Assembly (NCBI RefSeq): GCF_016862575.1
Contig: NZ_BONF01000059.1
Span: forward strand, 1 to 57,950
Direction of reading: 5' to 3'
Length of the DNA stretch: 57,950 bases
Source: Catellatospora bangladeshensis
GTDB taxonomy: Bacteria; Actinomycetota; Actinomycetes; Mycobacteriales; Micromonosporaceae
The notes under the pieces were generated by a model. It saw only the letters and a program-made list of their open reading frames with translations. It was not told the DNA's origin and did not search any database. Position numbers and translations under genes: made by a program. Positions within the stretch are counted from its first letter, which is position 1, and every line of letters starts with the position of its first letter. This document shows, in pieces, positions 1-9,208 of the stretch.

Positions 1-57
1 CGGCGTTGGTGTCAAGATCTGCGCTCCAGCCCCAGATCTTTTCACGAAACACTGATC
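1..57. repeat. GATC-bounded palindromic repeat, copy a (truncated by window edge)
   Basis: The right arm (34-57) reads GATC-TTTTCACGAAACACT-GATC and pairs imperfectly with the left arm (1-19, CGGCGTTGGTGTCAAGATC), whose outer GATC lies beyond the window start. It shares the TTTCGTG core and GATC ends with the copies at 7404, 20555, 21244 and 49142. It lies directly upstream of the toxin-antitoxin operator. Function is unknown. Confidence 0.6.
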
Positions 58-99
58 TTCACGGGTCGGCTGCGGTTGAGGCGCGGGCAGCGGTGGAAT

Positions 100-119
100 G
101 TGTACACAAAGTTGTACAC
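100..119. promoter_or_regulatory. YefM/Phd-type paired TGTACA operator
   Basis: Two half-sites, GTGTACA (100-106) and TGTACAC (113-119), form a perfect inverted repeat around a 6-bp spacer. Each contains a TGTACA palindrome (101-106 and 113-118), with centres 12 bp apart. From memory, E. coli YefM-YoeB recognises paired TGTACA motifs with the same spacing. The site ends 9 bp before the GTG chosen as the antitoxin start. This suggests autoregulation and makes the in-frame ATG at 98 an unlikely start. Confidence 0.75.
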
Positions 120-127
120 TTACGCGT

Positions 128-445
128 GTGCTGATCGAGACGTTGTCCGTGCGTGAGGCGCGGGAACAGCTGCCCACGGTGCTGGAACGCTTCCGCAACG
201 GGGACCGCACCCCGGTGGGCGTGGGGTCGCACCGTAAGACCGAGGCCGTCATGGTGCCGGTCGAGGTGTTCGACGAACTCATCGCGGAACGGGCCCGGTC
301 GGTCATGCAGGCCGCCGCGTCCGTGCGGGCCGAAGGCCTGGTCGTCGAGGCTGACGTCGAGGCGATCACCGAACGGTGGGCCCGTGGTGAGATCAGCACG
401 GCGCAGATGCGGGAACAGGTGCGCCGTCTCTACGACGCCCCGTGA
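128..445 (+). CDS. Hybrid antitoxin: Phd/YefM N-terminus with VbhA/FicA-like C-terminus
   Basis: This is a predicted 105-aa antitoxin of the downstream Fic toxin. From the GTG at 128, residues about 1-55 resemble Phd/YefM: a TLSVREAREQLPTVL beginning, then a strand ending in VPVEVFDEL. Residues about 60-105 carry S65-x3-E69-G70, the (S/T)xxxE(G/N) motif with which VbhA/FicA antitoxins block the Fic active site, and then a WARGEIST helix typical of VbhA-like domains. The stop overlaps the toxin start by 4 bp (GTGA). GTG 128 is preferred over ATG 98 because the operator covers 100-119; an intermediate start is possible. The domain split rests on reading the sequence. Confidence 0.75.
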   Translation: MLIETLSVREAREQLPTVLERFRNGDRTPVGVGSHRKTEAVMVPVEVFDELIAERARSVMQAAASVRAEGLVVEADVEAITERWARGEISTAQMREQVRRLYDAP

Positions 446-1014
446 ACCACGACCCGTACACCGACCCGGTCAGCGGCGTTCTCCGCAACCGCCTCGGCAT
501 CACTGACGAGGAACGTCTGCGGCGAGCCGAGGCCGGCCTGAGTTTCGCCGCACTCGCGGATCTGGGCACACGCACGCTCCCGGGCGGTTACGACCTGCCG
601 CACCTGCGGGAGTTTCACCGCGAGATCTTCGGCGACATCTATCCGTGGGCGGGTGAGATCCGGACGGTCGGCATCGCCCGGTCCGACCCCTTCTGCCTGC
701 CGCAGCACATCGAGTCGTACGCGGAAGAGGTGTTCGGGGCGCTGGCCAAGGAGCGATTCCTCCGCGGCCTCGCCCGGCCCGGCTTCGTCGACCGGCTCAC
801 CCACTTCTTCGCCGAGGTCAACGCCATCCACCCGTTCCGTGAGGGCAACGGGCGTGCGCAGCGCGCCTTCTTTCGGCAGCTCAGCAGGGAGGCGGGCTGG
901 ATGCTCGACTGGTCGGGCATCGACCCCGACGCCAACGTGGAGGCGTCGATGGCCTCGCTGCGCGGTGACCTCCAGCCGCTGCGGAGCCTGCTCGACGGCC
1001 TGGTCGACCGCTGA
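442..1014 (+). CDS. Fic-domain toxin (predicted AMP transferase)
   Basis: This 190-aa Fic-family protein has the full active motif H130-PFREGNGR-AQR (HxFx(D/E)GNGRxxR), so it should transfer AMP from ATP to a hydroxyl of a target protein. In FicT toxins the targets are DNA gyrase and topoisomerase IV; the target here is inferred. A Fic beta-flap region (about 67-85, YPWAGEIRTVGIARSD) precedes the core. It is longer than Doc (about 126 aa) and has an adenylating, not a Doc-type, motif. The GTG start overlaps the antitoxin stop, so the two are translationally coupled. No N-terminal inhibitory SxxxEG motif was seen, so inhibition should come from the partner. Confidence 0.88.
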   Translation: MNHDPYTDPVSGVLRNRLGITDEERLRRAEAGLSFAALADLGTRTLPGGYDLPHLREFHREIFGDIYPWAGEIRTVGIARSDPFCLPQHIESYAEEVFGALAKERFLRGLARPGFVDRLTHFFAEVNAIHPFREGNGRAQRAFFRQLSREAGWMLDWSGIDPDANVEASMASLRGDLQPLRSLLDGLVDR

Positions 1015-1020
1015 CCTCGA

Positions 1021-2079
1021 TCAGGGGAGTGCGGTGGGCAGGTCGAGGAGGAGGAAGTGTTCCGGGCCGAGGAACGAGGTGATCTCGGCGACGTGGTCGT
1101 CGCGCAGCGTGAGCACGCAGATCGACCACGCCTCGTACGGCCCGTCGGTGTCGAACGGCCGCAGGTAGCAGGCCACCGCCGGCTGGCCGTTGGCGGTGAC
1201 CGCCCGATGCCGCCACTCGCCGCAGGTGCTGAGCGGCTGGGCCACGGCGAAGTCGGTGACCGCGGCCAGCCCGCGATACCAGTGCGGCAGCGGCGGCATG
1301 GACCAGGTCACGTCCTCGGTCAGCAGCGCCACCAGCGCGTCGGCGTCCCCGCTCTCCAGCGCGGCCGCGTACCCGTCGACGAGGCGCCGCACCCGGGCGT
1401 CGCCGATCTTGCGGAGGGTCTGCTGCTGGCTGCGCGCGGGCACCTTCTCCGCCACGATCCGGCGGGCCCGGGCCAGTGCCGAGTTCACCGACGTCACCGA
1501 GGTGTCCATCATCGCCGCGATCTCGGCCACGGTGAATCCGAGCACCTCGAACAGCAGTAGCGCGGCGCGCTGGTTGCCCGGCAGGTGCTGCAGCGCGGCG
1601 ACGAACGCCAGCTCGACCGCCTCGCGCTGCTCGTAGCGCGCGCCGGGCCCGGCCGGCCCGGCGGGCAGCCCGCCGTCGGGGTACGGCCCCAGCCAGGCGA
1701 TGTCGTTGCGTGGCGTGTCGCCGGGCACCGAGCGCTCGCTGGACGGGCCGAGGTCGACCGGCAGCGCCCGGCGCCCGCGCGCCGCGATGACGTCGAGGCA
1801 GGTCCGGGTGGCCACGGTGTAGAGCCAGCCGCGCAGCGAGCTGCGCCCCTCGAACCGGGGCAGCCCGCGCCAGGCGCGCACCAGCGCGTCCTGCAGGGCG
1901 TCGTCGGCGTCGTGCGCCGAGCCGAGCATCCGGTAGCAGTGGGCGTGCAGCTCGGCCTGCAGCGGCGCGACCAGCCGGGTGAACGCGGCGTCGTCCCCGG
2001 CCTGGGCGAGGGCCAGGTCGGTGTCGCCGGGCGCTCCGGCTACCGGAGCCTGGTCACCCGCCGAGGAAAGTTTCCCCAC
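1021..2079 (-). CDS. ECF RNA polymerase sigma factor with SnoaL-like C-terminal domain (SigG/SigX5-like)
   Basis: The protein is 352 aa from a GTG at 2079. Region sigma-2 (about residues 30-100) has the DADDALQDALVRAW and RGWLYTVATRTCLDV signatures. A SigG/SigX5-like linker with a PYPDG motif follows. Region sigma-4 (about 160-215) has LPGNQRAALLLFEVLGFTVAEIA and the helix-turn-helix VTSVNSALARAR. Residues about 225-345 form a SnoaL/NTF2-like domain (LVDGYAAALESGDADALVALL), which in these ECF groups replaces a separate anti-sigma factor as the regulator. No anti-sigma gene is adjacent. It is divergent from the hydrolase at 2150. The frame stays open to 2181, but that would overlap the hydrolase gene; GTG 2079 lacks a clear ribosome site, so the start is uncertain. 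Confidence 0.85.
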   Translation of the reverse strand: MGKLSSAGDQAPVAGAPGDTDLALAQAGDDAAFTRLVAPLQAELHAHCYRMLGSAHDADDALQDALVRAWRGLPRFEGRSSLRGWLYTVATRTCLDVIAARGRRALPVDLGPSSERSVPGDTPRNDIAWLGPYPDGGLPAGPAGPGARYEQREAVELAFVAALQHLPGNQRAALLLFEVLGFTVAEIAAMMDTSVTSVNSALARARRIVAEKVPARSQQQTLRKIGDARVRRLVDGYAAALESGDADALVALLTEDVTWSMPPLPHWYRGLAAVTDFAVAQPLSTCGEWRHRAVTANGQPAVACYLRPFDTDGPYEAWSICVLTLRDDHVAEITSFLGPEHFLLLDLPTALP

Positions 2080-2149
2080 GAGCGACGATTCTGCCGCACG
2101 GGTCCGGTCCTTATCCCGTAGGAGTGACGATGACCTGCGAGGAGACGCC

Positions 2150-2971
2150 ATGACGGAGACCGTACCCGTGACCGCCGACATCCTGGAGGTGCCGGGCGCG
2201 TCCCTGCACTACGAGCTGCGCGGGTCAGGCCCGCTGGTGGTGCTGGTGGCCGCGCCGATGGACGCCCGGTCGTTCGAGCCGCTGGCGGACCTGCTGGCCG
2301 CCGACCACACGGTGCTGACCACCGACCCGCGGGGCATCTTCCGCAGCCGGGTCGCCGACCCGGACGCCGACGCGACGGTGGAGCTGCGCGCCGACGACAT
2401 CGCCCGGCTCATCGCGCACGTGGACCGCGGCCCGGCGGCCGTGCTGGGCAGCAGCGGCGGCGCGGTGAGCGTGCTGGCGCTGGCGCAGTTCCATCCGAAG
2501 GCGGCGCACACCGTGATCGCGCACGAGCCGCCGCTGGACGAGCTGGTCGAGGACCGGGAGGAGCTGCGCGCGCGTACCCACGAGATGATCGCGACCTATC
2601 GCTCGGGGGACACCCGCGGCGCGTTCCGGCAGTTCCTGGCGATCGCGAACATCGAGCTGCCCGACGAGGTGTTCGAGATGATGGCCGGCGGCGAGCGGGA
2701 CGCGCAGTCGGTGGCCGACGAGCGCTTCCAGTACGAGCACATGCTGCTGCCGACGGTGAGCTTCGTGCCCGACACGGCGGCGCTGCGGGAGGGGCCGGTG
2801 CGGGTGGTGGTCGGCATCGGCGAGCAGTCGGCCGGGCAGCTGTGCGACCGCACCTCGCGGGCGCTGGCGGCGGAGCTGGGTGTCGCGCCGACCATGTTCC
2901 CGGGTGACCACGTCGGCTTCGCGCACGACCCGGCGGCGTTCGCCGTCCGCCTGCGCGAGGTGCTCGCCTGA
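2150..2971 (+). CDS. Alpha/beta hydrolase
   Basis: A 273-aa alpha/beta-hydrolase-fold protein. Its nucleophile elbow is GSSGG with Ser102, an acidic residue probably follows strand 6, and the catalytic His lies in FPGDHVGFAHDP near the C-terminus. The start ATG at 2150 has GGAG 6 bp upstream; the open frame extends to 1979 but overlaps the sigma factor gene. It is divergent from the ECF sigma gene, a common pairing in actinomycetes, so it may be a target of that sigma factor (inference). The substrate cannot be told from sequence. Confidence 0.85.
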   Translation: MTETVPVTADILEVPGASLHYELRGSGPLVVLVAAPMDARSFEPLADLLAADHTVLTTDPRGIFRSRVADPDADATVELRADDIARLIAHVDRGPAAVLGSSGGAVSVLALAQFHPKAAHTVIAHEPPLDELVEDREELRARTHEMIATYRSGDTRGAFRQFLAIANIELPDEVFEMMAGGERDAQSVADERFQYEHMLLPTVSFVPDTAALREGPVRVVVGIGEQSAGQLCDRTSRALAAELGVAPTMFPGDHVGFAHDPAAFAVRLREVLA

Positions 2972-2986
2972 CCGAGTCGAACGGGG

Positions 2987-3018
2987 GCGGGCCGGGCGGG
3001 TGACCCCGTCCGGCCCGC
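2987..3018. terminator. Bidirectional terminator-like hairpin
   Basis: Perfect inverted repeat GCGGGCCGG (2987-2995) and CCGGCCCGC (3010-3018) with a 14-nt loop, placed between two convergent genes. There is no T-tract, as is usual in actinomycetes. Confidence 0.6.
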
Positions 3019-3021
3019 GGG

Positions 3022-4029
3022 TCAGCCCAGGGCCCGGAGCGCCGGGATGATCGTCTCGCCGTACGCGGCCAGCGTGTGGTCCATGTCGTCGTGCTGGAGG
3101 TACACGGCGAACTGGTCGACGCCCAGCTCGCGCAGCCGGGTGAGCTTCTCGATGTGCGCCTGCGCAGGGCCGAGCACGCAGAACCGGTCCACGATCTCGT
3201 CGGTGACGAACTCGGTGTGCACGTTGTCGGCGCGGCCGTGCTCGGCGTAGTCGTAGCCCTTGCGGTCCTTGATGTAGTCGGCCAGCACGTGCGGCACCGC
3301 GCCGTGGTCGCCGTAGCGGGCCACGATGTCGGCGATGTGGTTGCCTACCATGCCGCCGAACCAGCGGGTCTGGTCGCGCTGGTGGGGGAGGTCGTCGCCG
3401 ACGTACGCGGGCGCCGCCACGCAGAACTTGATCTCCGATGGGTCGCGTCCGGCCTGCTCGGCCGCCTGCCGGACGTGCTTGATCATCCACTCGGCGATGT
3501 CCAGGTCCGCCAGCTGCAGGATGAAGCCGTCGCCGACCTCGCCGGTCAGCTTCAGCGCCTTCGGCCCGTACGCGGCTACCCAGACCTCCAGCGCCGAATA
3601 CTCCTTCACCCAGGGAAAGTGCAGCTCGGCGCCGCGGTAGACGGCCTGGTGCCCGTTGGCCAGGGCCCGGATCACGCCTACCGCCTCGCGCAGCTCGGCG
3701 ATGGTGCCCGGGGGCAGGCCGAGGGTGCGCCGGGCGGAGTCGCCGCGGCCGATGCCGCAGACGGTGCGGTCGCCGTACAGCTCGTTCAGGGTGGCGAAGG
3801 TGCTGGCGGTGACGGTGACGTCCCGGGTGCCGGGGTTGGTCACCATCGGGCCGACGATCACCTTCTCCGTGGCGGCGAGGATGGCGCTGTAGATGACGTA
3901 CGGCTCCTGCCACAGCAGGTGCGAGTCGAACGACCACACGTGGCTGAACCCGTACCCCTCCGCGCGCTGCGCCAGCTCCACCACCCGCCGGGCGGGCGGG
4001 TCCAGCTGGAACACCACTCCGATGTCCAC
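3022..4029 (-). CDS. LLM-class flavin/F420-dependent oxidoreductase (TIGR03842-like)
   Basis: A 335-aa luciferase-like monooxygenase-fold protein (VDIGVVFQLDPPARR start, FSHVWSFDSH, VGPMVTNPGTRD, GIGRGDSARRTLG). It matches the subfamily commonly encoded beside dihydropyrimidinases. The GTG at 4029 is chosen because GGAA lies about 10 bp upstream and because further upstream the frame runs through the dispersed repeat at 4073-4126. It is the last gene of a leftward operon after a ureidopropionase-like and a dihydropyrimidinase gene, so a redox or oxygenase step on a pyrimidine or hydantoin-like substrate is inferred. Whether it uses F420 or FMN is not decided by sequence. Confidence 0.82.
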   Translation of the reverse strand: MDIGVVFQLDPPARRVVELAQRAEGYGFSHVWSFDSHLLWQEPYVIYSAILAATEKVIVGPMVTNPGTRDVTVTASTFATLNELYGDRTVCGIGRGDSARRTLGLPPGTIAELREAVGVIRALANGHQAVYRGAELHFPWVKEYSALEVWVAAYGPKALKLTGEVGDGFILQLADLDIAEWMIKHVRQAAEQAGRDPSEIKFCVAAPAYVGDDLPHQRDQTRWFGGMVGNHIADIVARYGDHGAVPHVLADYIKDRKGYDYAEHGRADNVHTEFVTDEIVDRFCVLGPAQAHIEKLTRLRELGVDQFAVYLQHDDMDHTLAAYGETIIPALRALG

Positions 4030-4072
4030 TTGTGCGCTTCCTTTCAGCTGTGGGGACGACGGCGGGGGTGGC

Positions 4073-4124
4073 GTTAAGAAGGGCACCTTCTTCTACACAT
4101 AGCGTTAAGAAGGTGCCCCTCCTT

Positions 4125-4126
<2 letters not shown>
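4073..4126 (-). repeat. Double-hairpin dispersed repeat, locus 1
   Basis: On the minus strand it matches the loci at 19381 and 42986: an AAGG(A/G)-GGGCACCTTCTTAAC unit, an 8-10 bp linker containing GTAGA, and a second unit. Each unit is a hairpin (AAGAAGG-GCA-CCTTCTT). It sits in the 95-bp gap between the dihydropyrimidinase stop and the LLM start and could act as an attenuator or mRNA stabiliser there. Its right end touches the dihydropyrimidinase stop codon. Confidence 0.75.
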
Positions 4127-5531
<1,405 letters not shown>

Positions 5532-5542
5532 CGGGTGCTCCC

Positions 5543-6379
5543 TCAGCCCTGGGTGAGCGGGCCGTAGGCGTCTGGGCGGCGATCGCGGTAGAACTGCCAC
5601 CGGTCGCGCACCGTGGTGAGCAGCTCCATGTCCAGGTCCCGGACGATCAGCTCGGGCTGGTGCGGGTCGCCGGTGTCGCCGACGAAGCGGCCCTCCGGGT
5701 CGGCGAAGTACGACGTGCCGTAGAAGTCGTTGTCGCCCAGGTCCTCGATGCCGACCCGGTTGATCGCGCCGACGAAGTACTCGTTGGCCACCGCCGAGGC
5801 GGGCTGCTCCAGCTGCCACAGGTACGACGACAGCCCCCGGCTGGTCGCCGACGGGTTGAACACGAGCTGCGCCCCGTTCAGGCCGAGCGCGCGCCAGCCC
5901 TCGGGGAAGTGCCGGTCGTAGCAGATGTACACACCGACCTTGCCCACGGCCGTGTCGAACACCGGGTAGCCGAGGTTGCCGGGCCGGAAGTAGAACTTCT
6001 CCCAGAACCCCTTCACCTGCGGGATGTGCGTCTTGCGGTACTTGCCCAGGTAGCGGCCGTCGGCGTCGACCACCGCGGCGGTGTTGTAGAGGACGCCGGG
6101 CTGCTCCTGCTCGTACATCGGCAGCACCATGACCATGCCCAGCTCGCGGGCCAGCGCCTGGAAGCGCTCGGTGGTCGGGCCCGGGACGGACTCCGCGTAG
6201 GCGTAGTACTGCGCGTCCTGGACCTGGCAGAAGTAGGGGCCGTAGAACAGCTCCTGGAAGCAGATCACCTTGGCGCCCTGCGCCGCGGCCTGGCGCGCGT
6301 ACTCCTCGTGCGCCTTGATCATCGATTCCTTGTCGCCGGTCCAGGACGTCTGGACCAGGGCGGCACGGATGACGGACAT
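5543..6379 (-). CDS. Nitrilase-superfamily amidohydrolase, beta-ureidopropionase-like
   Basis: A 278-aa carbon-nitrogen hydrolase with the Glu-Lys-Cys triad E43 (CFQELFYGPYF), K116 (YRKTHIPQ) and C153 (VYICYDRHFPEGWR). It is predicted to hydrolyse N-carbamoyl-beta-alanine or another N-carbamoyl amino acid to the amino acid, CO2 and ammonia, the step after the dihydropyrimidinase encoded 11 bp downstream. The start ATG has AGGAGG about 7 bp upstream. It is the first gene of the operon, so its promoter should lie in 6380-6568; I could not assign clear -10/-35 boxes there. Confidence 0.9.
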   Translation of the reverse strand: MSVIRAALVQTSWTGDKESMIKAHEEYARQAAAQGAKVICFQELFYGPYFCQVQDAQYYAYAESVPGPTTERFQALARELGMVMVLPMYEQEQPGVLYNTAAVVDADGRYLGKYRKTHIPQVKGFWEKFYFRPGNLGYPVFDTAVGKVGVYICYDRHFPEGWRALGLNGAQLVFNPSATSRGLSSYLWQLEQPASAVANEYFVGAINRVGIEDLGDNDFYGTSYFADPEGRFVGDTGDPHQPELIVRDLDMELLTTVRDRWQFYRDRRPDAYGPLTQG

Positions 6380-6568
6380 AACGGCACCTCCTGCTGAAAC
6401 GCCGGGCTCTCAGATAACCAGCCGGAGTGCCCCGTTACGCTCCGACGTGCCGGATAAAACACCATAATCTCTCTGAATCCGCGCGGCGGCGAATGACTGC
6501 CGGACGAAGCCGCAGGTCGCCGCGCTGGGGGCAGCGAGCGGCGGCAGATTGGCGGAGAATCCCCGGTC

Positions 6569-6838
6569 ATGACACGGGGGCGAGCGCAACTGCCGGAGTG
6601 GATGGACAAGGACATCCCCACCCATCGCACGACGCTGTTCTGGAAGATCAGCCAGTGGCTGGACCGCCGGTTCTGGTGGGGCGGGGTGCGGCGGTGGCTG
6701 ACCAGGCGCACCCGGCTCTCGCGGCGCTTCCCGAAGACGGCCGCCCTGATCGCCTGGGTGCTGGCGCTGGCCATCGCCGGCTGGATCGGCTACAAGATCA
6801 TCGAGTACTACAACCTGATCATGGCCGGCCTCGTCTGA
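6569..6838 (+). CDS. Small single-span membrane protein, unknown function
   Basis: An 89-aa protein with a basic, tryptophan-rich N-terminal half (FWKISQWLDRRFWWGGVRRW, then an Arg-rich stretch) and one transmembrane helix near residues 61-77 (ALIAWVLALAIAGWIGY). The Arg-rich segment before the helix suggests a cytoplasmic N-terminus. I do not recognise a family. The start could be ATG 6569 (GGAG 12 bp upstream) or ATG 6602, which has a better-spaced CCGGAG. It ends 29 bp before the lipoprotein gene on the same strand. Confidence 0.6.
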   Translation: MTRGRAQLPEWMDKDIPTHRTTLFWKISQWLDRRFWWGGVRRWLTRRTRLSRRFPKTAALIAWVLALAIAGWIGYKIIEYYNLIMAGLV

Positions 6839-6867
6839 CGGGAAGCCGCTCGCGCTGGGGAGGAAGC

Positions 6868-7383
6868 ATGCGCCGCGCCATCGCGGGCCTGGCCGGGCTG
6901 GCGGCACTGTCCGCGCTCACCGGCTGCGGGAGCCCGCCGTCCGCACAGCGGCGGCCGGACGACGTCGCGCGGCTGGCCGCCGAGGTCCTGCCCGTCATCG
7001 ACGAACTCGATGTCAGCACCTACCTCGACGAGGGCTCGATGTGCCGGTGGCTCGTCTACCCGCGTGGCGACTTCCGGGAGGGCGGATGTGCCACGTCCGC
7101 GGAGCGGTTCAGCGCGTTCGACGACACCGCTCGCGCCGACTTCGACCGCGTCACCGCGGCGATGCGGGCGAGCGGCGTCGACACGCACCGCTTCGAGGCG
7201 TCGATCTCCAGCGCCGGTGCCGTGGGTGACGCCCGCTTCTGGCTGGAGGACAGCTCGATCCAGTGGAACTGGTTCTACCTCTACGACCCGCAGGACGCGA
7301 TCACCAAGAACCGGCACGAGGGCAAGCCGTCGTACGAGCGGATCAGCGACGGCTGGTGGCTGATGACGGAGGTCGACGACTGA
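6868..7383 (+). CDS. Predicted lipoprotein, unknown function
   Basis: A 171-aa protein with a type II signal peptide (MRRAIAGLAGLAALSALTGC) whose lipobox LTGC places the lipidated Cys at position 20. The mature part has two further cysteines (SMCRWLVY and EGGCATS) that could pair outside the cell. It is rich in aromatic residues near the end (WNWFYLYDP). The ATG has a strong ribosome site GGGGAGGAA 2 bp upstream. No enzyme motif or known family was recognised. Confidence 0.75.
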   Translation: MRRAIAGLAGLAALSALTGCGSPPSAQRRPDDVARLAAEVLPVIDELDVSTYLDEGSMCRWLVYPRGDFREGGCATSAERFSAFDDTARADFDRVTAAMRASGVDTHRFEASISSAGAVGDARFWLEDSSIQWNWFYLYDPQDAITKNRHEGKPSYERISDGWWLMTEVDD

Positions 7384-7403
7384 GCCCTGGCCGGCGCGCC
7401 AGT

Positions 7404-7463
7404 GATCGGAGTCTCGTGTCGAAACCTGTGTCCAGCTGCACTTTTCGACACGAGGTGGCGATC
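7404..7463. repeat. GATC-bounded palindromic repeat, copy b
   Basis: 60 bp, bounded by GATC. The left arm GATCGGAGTCTCGTGTCGAA and the reverse complement of the right arm GATCGCCACCTCGTGTCGAA agree at most positions. It lies 20 bp after the lipoprotein stop and 115 bp before the permease start, so it could terminate the lipoprotein transcript. Same family as 1, 20555, 21244 and 49142. Confidence 0.8.
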
Positions 7464-7578
7464 TTGGCAAAGGGGCGGCGCGGGCGGGTGGCCGACGTGG
7501 CTCGGGAGAACGGGGTATTGCCATGTGCTGATGTGACGGCTGACACTCGGGCATCGTCGAGCGCCAGGAGGGGCAGCC

Positions 7579-9150
7579 ATGACGGATCCCGCGCAGACCA
7601 TCGACACCGATGCCGCACGACTCGCCGAACTCGGCTACAAGCAGGAGCTGCGCCGTGGCTGGAGCGGCTTCTCCAACTTCGCCATCTCGTTCTCGATCAT
7701 CTCCATCCTGGCCGGGTGCTTCACCACCTTCGGCCAGGCGTGGATGAACGGCGGCCCGATCGCCATCTCGTGGGGCTGGCCGATCATCTCCGCGTTCATC
7801 CTGATCATCGGGTTCTGCCTGTCCGAGCTGGTCTCGGCGTACCCGACCGCGGGCGGCATCTACTGGTGGGCGGCCAAGCTGGGCAAGCCGGTGCACGGGT
7901 GGTTCACCGGCTGGTTCAACCTGATCGGCCTGATCGCGGTCACCGCGTCGGTCGACTACGGCTGCGCCACGTTCCTCAACCTGGTGCTGGCCAACACCGT
8001 GCCGGGCTGGGAGGGCAGTTTCCAGCAGGCGTTCTACCTGTTCCTGGTCATCCTGGCGCTGCACGCCCTGATCAACGTCTTCGGTGCCCGGATCATCAAC
8101 CGGCTGCAGGACGTCTCCGTCTGGTGGCACGTCTTCGGCGCCGCCGTCATCGTCGGCATCCTGATCTTCGTCCCGGACACCCACCAGAGCCCGTCGTTCG
8201 TCTTCGGCGAGACCATCAACGCCAACGGCTTCCTCGACGGCAGCACCTCTGGCCTGGGTTTCTGGCTGTACGTGCTGCCCCTGGGCGGGCTGCTCACGCA
8301 GTACACGATCACCGGGTTCGACGCGTGCGCGCACGTGGCGGAGGAGACCCGCGGCGCCGCGCTCAACGCCGCCAAGGCACTGTGGCGGTCCATCTTCTAC
8401 TCCGCGATCGGCGGCTGGATCCTGCTGCTGGCGTTCCTGTTCGCGGTGCAGGACGCCGACGCGGTCACCGGCGGCTACGGCTTCGTCGGCGTGCTGCTGC
8501 AGGGCGCGCTCTCGTCGGGCTTCTTCAAGGCCGTCATCATCATCTCCACGGTCGGGCAGTTCTTCTGCGGTATGAGCTGCGTGACCAGCATGTCCCGGAT
8601 GATGTACGCGTTCAGCCGCGACGGCGCCGTGCCCGGCTGGCGGCTGTGGACCCGGCTGGACCGCAACGGCACCCCGGTCTGGGCGGTGGTCGCCGGGTGC
8701 GTCGCGGGCGGCCTGCTCACCCTGCCCGCCCTGTACCAGAAGAACGGTGCCCCGATCGCCTTCTACGCCGTGGTCTCGGTCGCGGTCATCGGCCTCTACC
8801 TGGCCTTCCTCATCCCGATCATGCTGCGCCTGAAGGCGGGCGACAGCTTCGAGCCCGGCCCGTGGAACCTCGGCCGCCGCTACAAGGTGCTCGGCTGGAT
8901 CGCCTCCATCGAGATCATCGTGATCTCGCTGTACTTCATCATGCCGACGGTGCCCGCCGGGGTGCCGTTCAGCGACGGGTTCGACTGGGCGGCGGTCAAC
9001 TACGCGCCGCTCGCGGTCGGCGCGGTGCTGCTGCTGGTCGGCGTGTGGTGGCTGGCCTCGGCCCGCAAGTGGTTCACCGGCCCGCGCCGCACCGTCGACC
9101 TCCCCGCCGGGGTCGCCACCGCCGACGCCCCGGTCGCCGCTCTCGACTGA
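7579..9150 (+). CDS. APC-superfamily amino acid permease
   Basis: A 523-aa integral membrane transporter with about 12 hydrophobic helices, starting with a typical APC N-terminus (LAELGYKQELRRGWSGFSNF). The consensus region TGFDACAHVAEETRGAALNAAKA matches the amino acid/choline (GABA permease-like) branch. It probably imports an amino acid or amine by cation symport; the substrate is unproven. GABA or beta-alanine would fit the nearby ureidopropionase operon, but the permease is on the opposite strand and may be unrelated. The ATG follows AGGAGGGGCAGCC. Confidence 0.88.
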   Translation: MTDPAQTIDTDAARLAELGYKQELRRGWSGFSNFAISFSIISILAGCFTTFGQAWMNGGPIAISWGWPIISAFILIIGFCLSELVSAYPTAGGIYWWAAKLGKPVHGWFTGWFNLIGLIAVTASVDYGCATFLNLVLANTVPGWEGSFQQAFYLFLVILALHALINVFGARIINRLQDVSVWWHVFGAAVIVGILIFVPDTHQSPSFVFGETINANGFLDGSTSGLGFWLYVLPLGGLLTQYTITGFDACAHVAEETRGAALNAAKALWRSIFYSAIGGWILLLAFLFAVQDADAVTGGYGFVGVLLQGALSSGFFKAVIIISTVGQFFCGMSCVTSMSRMMYAFSRDGAVPGWRLWTRLDRNGTPVWAVVAGCVAGGLLTLPALYQKNGAPIAFYAVVSVAVIGLYLAFLIPIMLRLKAGDSFEPGPWNLGRRYKVLGWIASIEIIVISLYFIMPTVPAGVPFSDGFDWAAVNYAPLAVGAVLLLVGVWWLASARKWFTGPRRTVDLPAGVATADAPVAALD

Positions 9151-9163
9151 GCCGCTTCGCGCA

Positions 9164-9204
9164 GCCGTGGGCCGGTCACCCCACCGAGGTGACCGGCCCA
9201 CGGC
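9164..9204. terminator. Strong bidirectional terminator hairpin
   Basis: Perfect 17-bp arms: GCCGTGGGCCGGTCACC (9164-9180) and its complement (9188-9204), with a 7-nt loop. It lies between the convergent permease and GHL10 genes. Confidence 0.85.
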
Positions 9205-9208
9205 GGCG

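Noticed and set aside
98-127. ATG at 98 as start of the antitoxin
   Set aside because: The perfect TGTACA operator covers 100-119, and the added residues (MCTQSCTLTR) are unlike Phd/YefM N-termini.
2080-2181. N-terminal extension of the ECF sigma factor to 2181
   Set aside because: It would overlap the start and ribosome site of the divergent hydrolase and is not similar to sigma factors.
4030-4086. Extension of the LLM enzyme into the repeat region
   Set aside because: A better start (GTG 4029 with GGAA) gives the family N-terminus, and the extension encodes a Pro-rich stretch from repeat DNA.
5532-5819. 96-residue N-terminal extension of the dihydropyrimidinase
   Set aside because: It is a shadow of the upstream amidohydrolase gene, which ends at 5543.
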